Below, piece after piece: positions 60,894-64,000 of a stretch of 64,000 bases of DNA. Source of the DNA: Spirosoma spitsbergense DSM 19989 (GTDB lineage Bacteria > Bacteroidota > Bacteroidia > Cytophagales > Spirosomataceae); the NCBI RefSeq assembly GCF_000374085.1, contig NZ_KB893388.1, forward strand, positions 124,001 to 188,000, given 5' to 3'. How positions within the stretch are numbered: position 1 is the stretch's first letter; each line of letters starts with the position of its first letter. The notes under the pieces were generated by a model, which saw only the letters and a list, made by a program, of their open reading frames with translations, searched no databases and was not told the origin of the DNA. The position numbers and the translations under genes are program-made.

Positions 60894-61215
60894 GGTCGTT
60901 TGTATGTGAAATTTAATAGATGCTTCGGCTGTATGTTAATATCTTTCAGCCAGCATCCTGTTTGGGATTGTACTCCCATAGTAAGAGTCAGATGTGTGGC
61001 TTTTTTACTACTTTGTTGCGGTGAATATTCAGTAAGTCCATAGGGTCTGCCAGACCCTGTAAACACAGCTATATTTTTTCTTATAACGGTTATGACTGGT
61101 GGCTGGATAAACGACGAGGTAATCACTGATTGAATAACTGGTTTATCCTGAATGTTTTAGCAAAAGTTAAGGTGTGTGCCGGGTAATACTACCTGGCACA
61201 CACCCGGAATTTGAA
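60894..61215. other. Spacer between the SusD gene and the heme-protein operon
   Basis: 322 bp with the SusD terminator at its right end. The minus-strand promoter of the heme-protein operon should lie here, but no clear -33/-7 pair was found. Confidence 0.4.
61171..61204 (-). terminator. Terminator after the SusC/SusD genes
   Basis: A stem of about 14 bp (ggtgtgtgcc, one bulge/mismatch, ggta against tacc and ggcacacacc) followed on the minus strand by TTAACTTTTG. It lies 12 bp after the SusD stop codon (61216). Confidence 0.75.
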
Positions 61216-62727
61216 TTAAAAATAAGGCGTTAGGGCAGCTTCAACGGCTGGCAGGCCGTAATAGTCATCCAGTACGGTAAAGGCATTAGGTGGAGGAACG
61301 GCTCCTGCGGGGAAATAATAATTCAGTGGATTGGCTTTCACGCGGGCACCATATGCTGTGATTACATCCTTCACCCGGCTTGTTCTGACCAAATCAAACC
61401 AGCGTTTGGCTTCGAAGGCCAGCTCAACCCGGCGTTCCTGATAAACTGCCGTCCGCATATCGGCCTGCGATGCCGCTTTGGTGGCTGCCAGACCTGCCCG
61501 CGTTCGTACCTGATTCAGAAAGGTAGCCGCTTCTGCGGTTTTACCCTGTTCGTTTAGGGCTTCGGCCATAAACAGCAATACTTCGGCGTAGCGGTAAACG
61601 TGCCAGTTGGTACCCGTATTCTGATGTAACGCGTGGGGGCGGGCAAACTTTTTAACGTAAGGATACACCTTGTTATCCCGCAGACTCTGGCTCAGGGTTA
61701 CGTAGCCGATCGTGATATCCTTCCGCTTGTCGCCGGGTTCGTAGGCCGCAATAATATCCGGGGTTGGAATCATGTTATTCTCGCCCGAAAGCCCCTGCGG
61801 GTTCGATGTGCCGGTGATAACTCCCAGCTCGGCCGATGTAATGGGGGTGGGGGTTATCCGGTAAATAAGGTTGCCGTTATACCCCGCCGAGCCTTCCAGA
61901 TACTGTACTTCAAAAACCGACTCCGGATTGTTCTTGTTGCTGGACGAAAACGAAAAAGCGTTGTCGTAGTCAGGCATCAGCGTGTACCCATCGTTGGTAA
62001 TAACATCCCGCATCAGCGTTTCGACTTTGTCCCACTTTTTTTGCACCAGATACAGGTCTGCCAACAGGGTTTTGGCGGCACCCGACGTAGCCCGGCCCGC
62101 TTCCTGCTTTGCCTTGTTTGGCAGCAGCGTGCTGGCAGCCGTGGCGTCCTTTTCAATCTGGGCGTAGATTTCTTCCGTTGTAGATAGGGGTAAGGCGGCA
62201 TCATCCCGACCCGTAACGGGTACCAGGTGCAGGGGAACTTTACCAAATACCCGTACGAGCTGATAATAGGCAAGCGCACGCAGAAACAGGGCCTGACCTT
62301 TTACATTACTTTTTACTGCATCACTGTCGAATGTTACCCCATCGATAAGTGCCAGTATCTGATTCGCCCTTGCAATGATTTGGTAATCATACCGGTACTG
62401 TTGCAGTACGTTATCGTTGGCGGTGACGCCACTGGCCGTTGGTACGGCGAAATCGGCGATATTCTCCGTAGGGTCAACCGCACCGAACAATACATTGCGG
62501 GCGTAGTACGAATTGTCGGAGTGCAGTTCGCCCAGAATCCACCATCGTTCATTAAAGATGGGCCTCAGGGGTACGTACGTCGCGTTAACTGCCTGCTGAA
62601 AATCGGCCTGGGTCTTGAAGAAGGTGGCCGAACTCAGGGCTGTTTCGGGAACAATTGTCAGAAAATCTTTGCTGCAACCGGTTAGGGCAATCCCTAAAAT
62701 CCAGGTCGCTATGAGTCTTTTGTTCAT
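61216..62727 (-). CDS. SusD/RagB-family nutrient-binding outer-membrane lipoprotein
   Basis: 503 aa. Lipobox LGIALTGCSKDFL (Cys18). Typical SusD segments: ALSSATFFKTQADFQQAVNA, then AYYQLVRVFGKVPLHLVPVT, SGAAKTLLADLYLVQKKWDK, and the C-terminal LLFMAEALNEQGKTAEAATF, then NQVRTRAGL and ERRVELAFEAKRWFDLVR. SusD proteins form a lid on the SusC channel and bind glycans. It directly follows SusC with a 51-bp gap. Its substrate is unknown but should match that of the downstream catabolic genes. Confidence 0.96.
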   Translation of the reverse strand: MNKRLIATWILGIALTGCSKDFLTIVPETALSSATFFKTQADFQQAVNATYVPLRPIFNERWWILGELHSDNSYYARNVLFGAVDPTENIADFAVPTASGVTANDNVLQQYRYDYQIIARANQILALIDGVTFDSDAVKSNVKGQALFLRALAYYQLVRVFGKVPLHLVPVTGRDDAALPLSTTEEIYAQIEKDATAASTLLPNKAKQEAGRATSGAAKTLLADLYLVQKKWDKVETLMRDVITNDGYTLMPDYDNAFSFSSSNKNNPESVFEVQYLEGSAGYNGNLIYRITPTPITSAELGVITGTSNPQGLSGENNMIPTPDIIAAYEPGDKRKDITIGYVTLSQSLRDNKVYPYVKKFARPHALHQNTGTNWHVYRYAEVLLFMAEALNEQGKTAEAATFLNQVRTRAGLAATKAASQADMRTAVYQERRVELAFEAKRWFDLVRTSRVKDVITAYGARVKANPLNYYFPAGAVPPPNAFTVLDDYYGLPAVEAALTPYF

Positions 62728-62778
62728 TCTTGTAAAGGAATAAGAATGTTAAAAATAAGGTTGATAAGCCTGTTTGGC

Positions 62779-64000
62779 TTAGAAATTTAGATTAATGCCT
62801 AACGTATAGGTACGGGGAACGGGGTAGTTGGACAGGTCGACGCCCTGGCTCAGGTTACCACCGTCGCCATTACCATCGCCCTGGGCACTGGTTTCGGGGT
62901 TAGGGCCACCGCGGTACTTCGTGAATACGTACACCTGTTGAATAGAAGCATACAGCCGGGCAGACTTGAAGTATTTGTCAAAAGCCCCAATGTTATAACC
63001 CAACGTTATGTTCTTGATCGTGAAGTAAGATGCGTTGCCCAGAAACTGCGAACTGTTCCAGTCCCGCTCAACACCCGTGAAGTTACCACCTCCGTTGGAG
63101 ACCCCGAACTGGCCAGCCCCTGGGGTAATGACGGCACCGTCTTTATTCACCCGAAAGCGGTCTTTTACGCCCGCTACCAGATTAAATACGCCATCCAGAT
63201 TGGCTGTGCTATACAAATGCCGTATCCACAACTGATTACCGAACGAGCCAGAACCGGTAACGGACATATCGAATTTGCCGTACTGAAGGGTATTGGTCAG
63301 GCCGTAGGTGAATTTCGGGAACGGACTGCCAATAATAGCCCGGTCGTCCTTATCACCCCCGTAGGTTATGACCCCATCGCCATTAACGTCCTGGAACTTG
63401 ATCGTTCCCACTGCCGACCGGCCCGGAATGATGGGCGAGTTCTTGAGTTCGTCGGCATTCTGATAATAGCCCTGCTTTACCATACCATAGAACTGACCAA
63501 AAGGCTGCCCTACCTGCGTGATGTGTTGGTTTCCATATACCCGGTCGATGCCCGGTGCCAGCGAGGTGACAATGTTGCGGTTAAAGGAAATATTGGCGTT
63601 GGTCGTCCACTTCAGTCGGCCCGTGGTGTTTCGGCTGGTCAATGAAAACTCATGTCCCCAGAACTTAATCTCGCCGATGTTATCCGTGAAGAAACCGAAC
63701 CCGGCTTCCTGCGGAATCTGTACATTATACAGCAGGTTGGTGGTCCGCTTCGTATAATAGTCATAAATGAACTGAATGCGGTCATTGAACAGACCCAAAT
63801 CCAGGCCAACGTCGAACTGCTTGGTCGTTTCCCAGCCTAAATTGGCGTTAGATAGAGACGTTACATTGGCTCCAGAAGCTACGTTACTACCAAAAACGGC
63901 ATTGGTTGTGTTATTGACCAGCGCGTACTGGCTGTAGTTACCAATGTTATTATTGCCGATTACACCATAGCTGGACCGGATTTTGGCAAATGAAATCTGC
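62779..64000 (-). CDS. SusC/RagA-family TonB-dependent transporter, C-terminal part
   Basis: 407 codons of the C-terminal part are in the window; the frame is open to the right edge, so the N-terminal plug and TonB box lie outside. The TTG at 63798 is not a start: the frame continues upstream through the SNANLGWETTKQFDVGLDLG motif, which is typical of SusC barrels, to the edge. Other SusC segments include GQFYGMVKQGYYQNADELKN, RSAVGTIKFQDVNGDGVITY, DDRAIIGSPFPKFTYGLTNT and the terminal YPVPRTYTLGINLNF with a C-terminal Phe. It would import the glycan bound by the SusD partner. Confidence 0.96.
   Translation of the reverse strand, partial: QISFAKIRSSYGVIGNNNIGNYSQYALVNNTTNAVFGSNVASGANVTSLSNANLGWETTKQFDVGLDLGLFNDRIQFIYDYYTKRTTNLLYNVQIPQEAGFGFFTDNIGEIKFWGHEFSLTSRNTTGRLKWTTNANISFNRNIVTSLAPGIDRVYGNQHITQVGQPFGQFYGMVKQGYYQNADELKNSPIIPGRSAVGTIKFQDVNGDGVITYGGDKDDRAIIGSPFPKFTYGLTNTLQYGKFDMSVTGSGSFGNQLWIRHLYSTANLDGVFNLVAGVKDRFRVNKDGAVITPGAGQFGVSNGGGNFTGVERDWNSSQFLGNASYFTIKNITLGYNIGAFDKYFKSARLYASIQQVYVFTKYRGGPNPETSAQGDGNGDGGNLSQGVDLSNYPVPRTYTLGINLNF

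Noticed and set aside
63798-63800. Apparent start codon of the SusC-like frame
   Set aside because: It is an internal TTG; the frame remains open to the window edge with conserved SusC sequence, so the gene is truncated by the window only.
1-64000. tRNA, rRNA and riboswitch genes
   Set aside because: Reading for conserved T-loop and CCA-end patterns and for known leader motifs gave no credible candidate; this was by eye, so small RNAs could be missed.

Overview
The window looks like a chromosomal segment of a Cytophagales bacterium (phylum Bacteroidota), most like Spirosoma and its relatives. The reasons are: SusC/SusD outer-membrane pairs; a type IX secretion (T9SS) C-terminal sorting domain; a PorE-like OmpA protein and a DUF4835 protein; the conserved bamD-rpoZ-coaBC-DUF4835-recN block with a Bacteroidota-type omega subunit; many LytS-type kinases with LytTR regulators; promoters with a TAnnTTTG-like -7 element; and few Shine-Dalgarno sequences. 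No rRNA, tRNA or CRISPR array was seen. The genus is an inference from gene content.

Region 1 (1-2.4 kb, minus strand): a truncated lipoprotein gene, a single-pass membrane protein whose N-terminus resembles a degenerate protein-kinase lobe, and a DUF4282 membrane protein.

Region 2 (3.0-31.3 kb) is an accessory signalling island and the most interesting part. It holds a TPR/HisKA_2 kinase with its LytTR response regulator, four intact LytS-type membrane kinases, a fifth broken one, a membrane-anchored LytTR protein without a receiver domain, and a second LytTR response regulator. Between them lie unrelated target-like genes: a diheme cytochrome c, several lipoproteins, a beta-barrel, a serine hydrolase, an SDR and an aldo/keto reductase, an NHL protein, an FAD monooxygenase, an O-methyltransferase, a VOC protein and a beta-helix protein. 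Nine promoters in 5.9-28.4 kb share one architecture: two or three decamers close to CCGNTTCATC at a 21-bp period (one step of 20), the last placed exactly 43 bp (start to start) before an octamer ending in TTTG. This looks like one LytTR-type regulon. An IS630-family element (6239-7437), with a clear -1 frameshift site, sits just downstream of one of these promoters, in or beside a decayed lipoprotein gene.

Region 3 (31.6-48.0 kb) is core genome: coaX, an outer-membrane protein, lptC, a cytochrome c/SCO pair, recN, a DUF4835 gene, coaBC, the omega subunit, bamD, a T9SS cargo protein, an OstA/LptA-like protein, tilS and a PorE-like OmpA protein. The theme is envelope biogenesis and housekeeping.

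Region 4 (48.2-64 kb, all minus strand) is a carbohydrate locus. It runs from a SusC/SusD pair through a large heme-containing dehydrogenase-like protein, a DUF1080 (3-keto-glycoside hydrolase family) protein, a DUF4432 protein, a cupin-type isomerase, a TIM-barrel isomerase/epimerase and a Gfo/Idh/MocA oxidoreductase to a ribose-type ABC importer and a DinB protein. Together they suggest uptake of a glycoside, oxidation to a 3-keto sugar, periplasmic cleavage, import and isomerisation. Several spacers here, and one before lptC, carry imperfect palindromes built from short near-tandem units.
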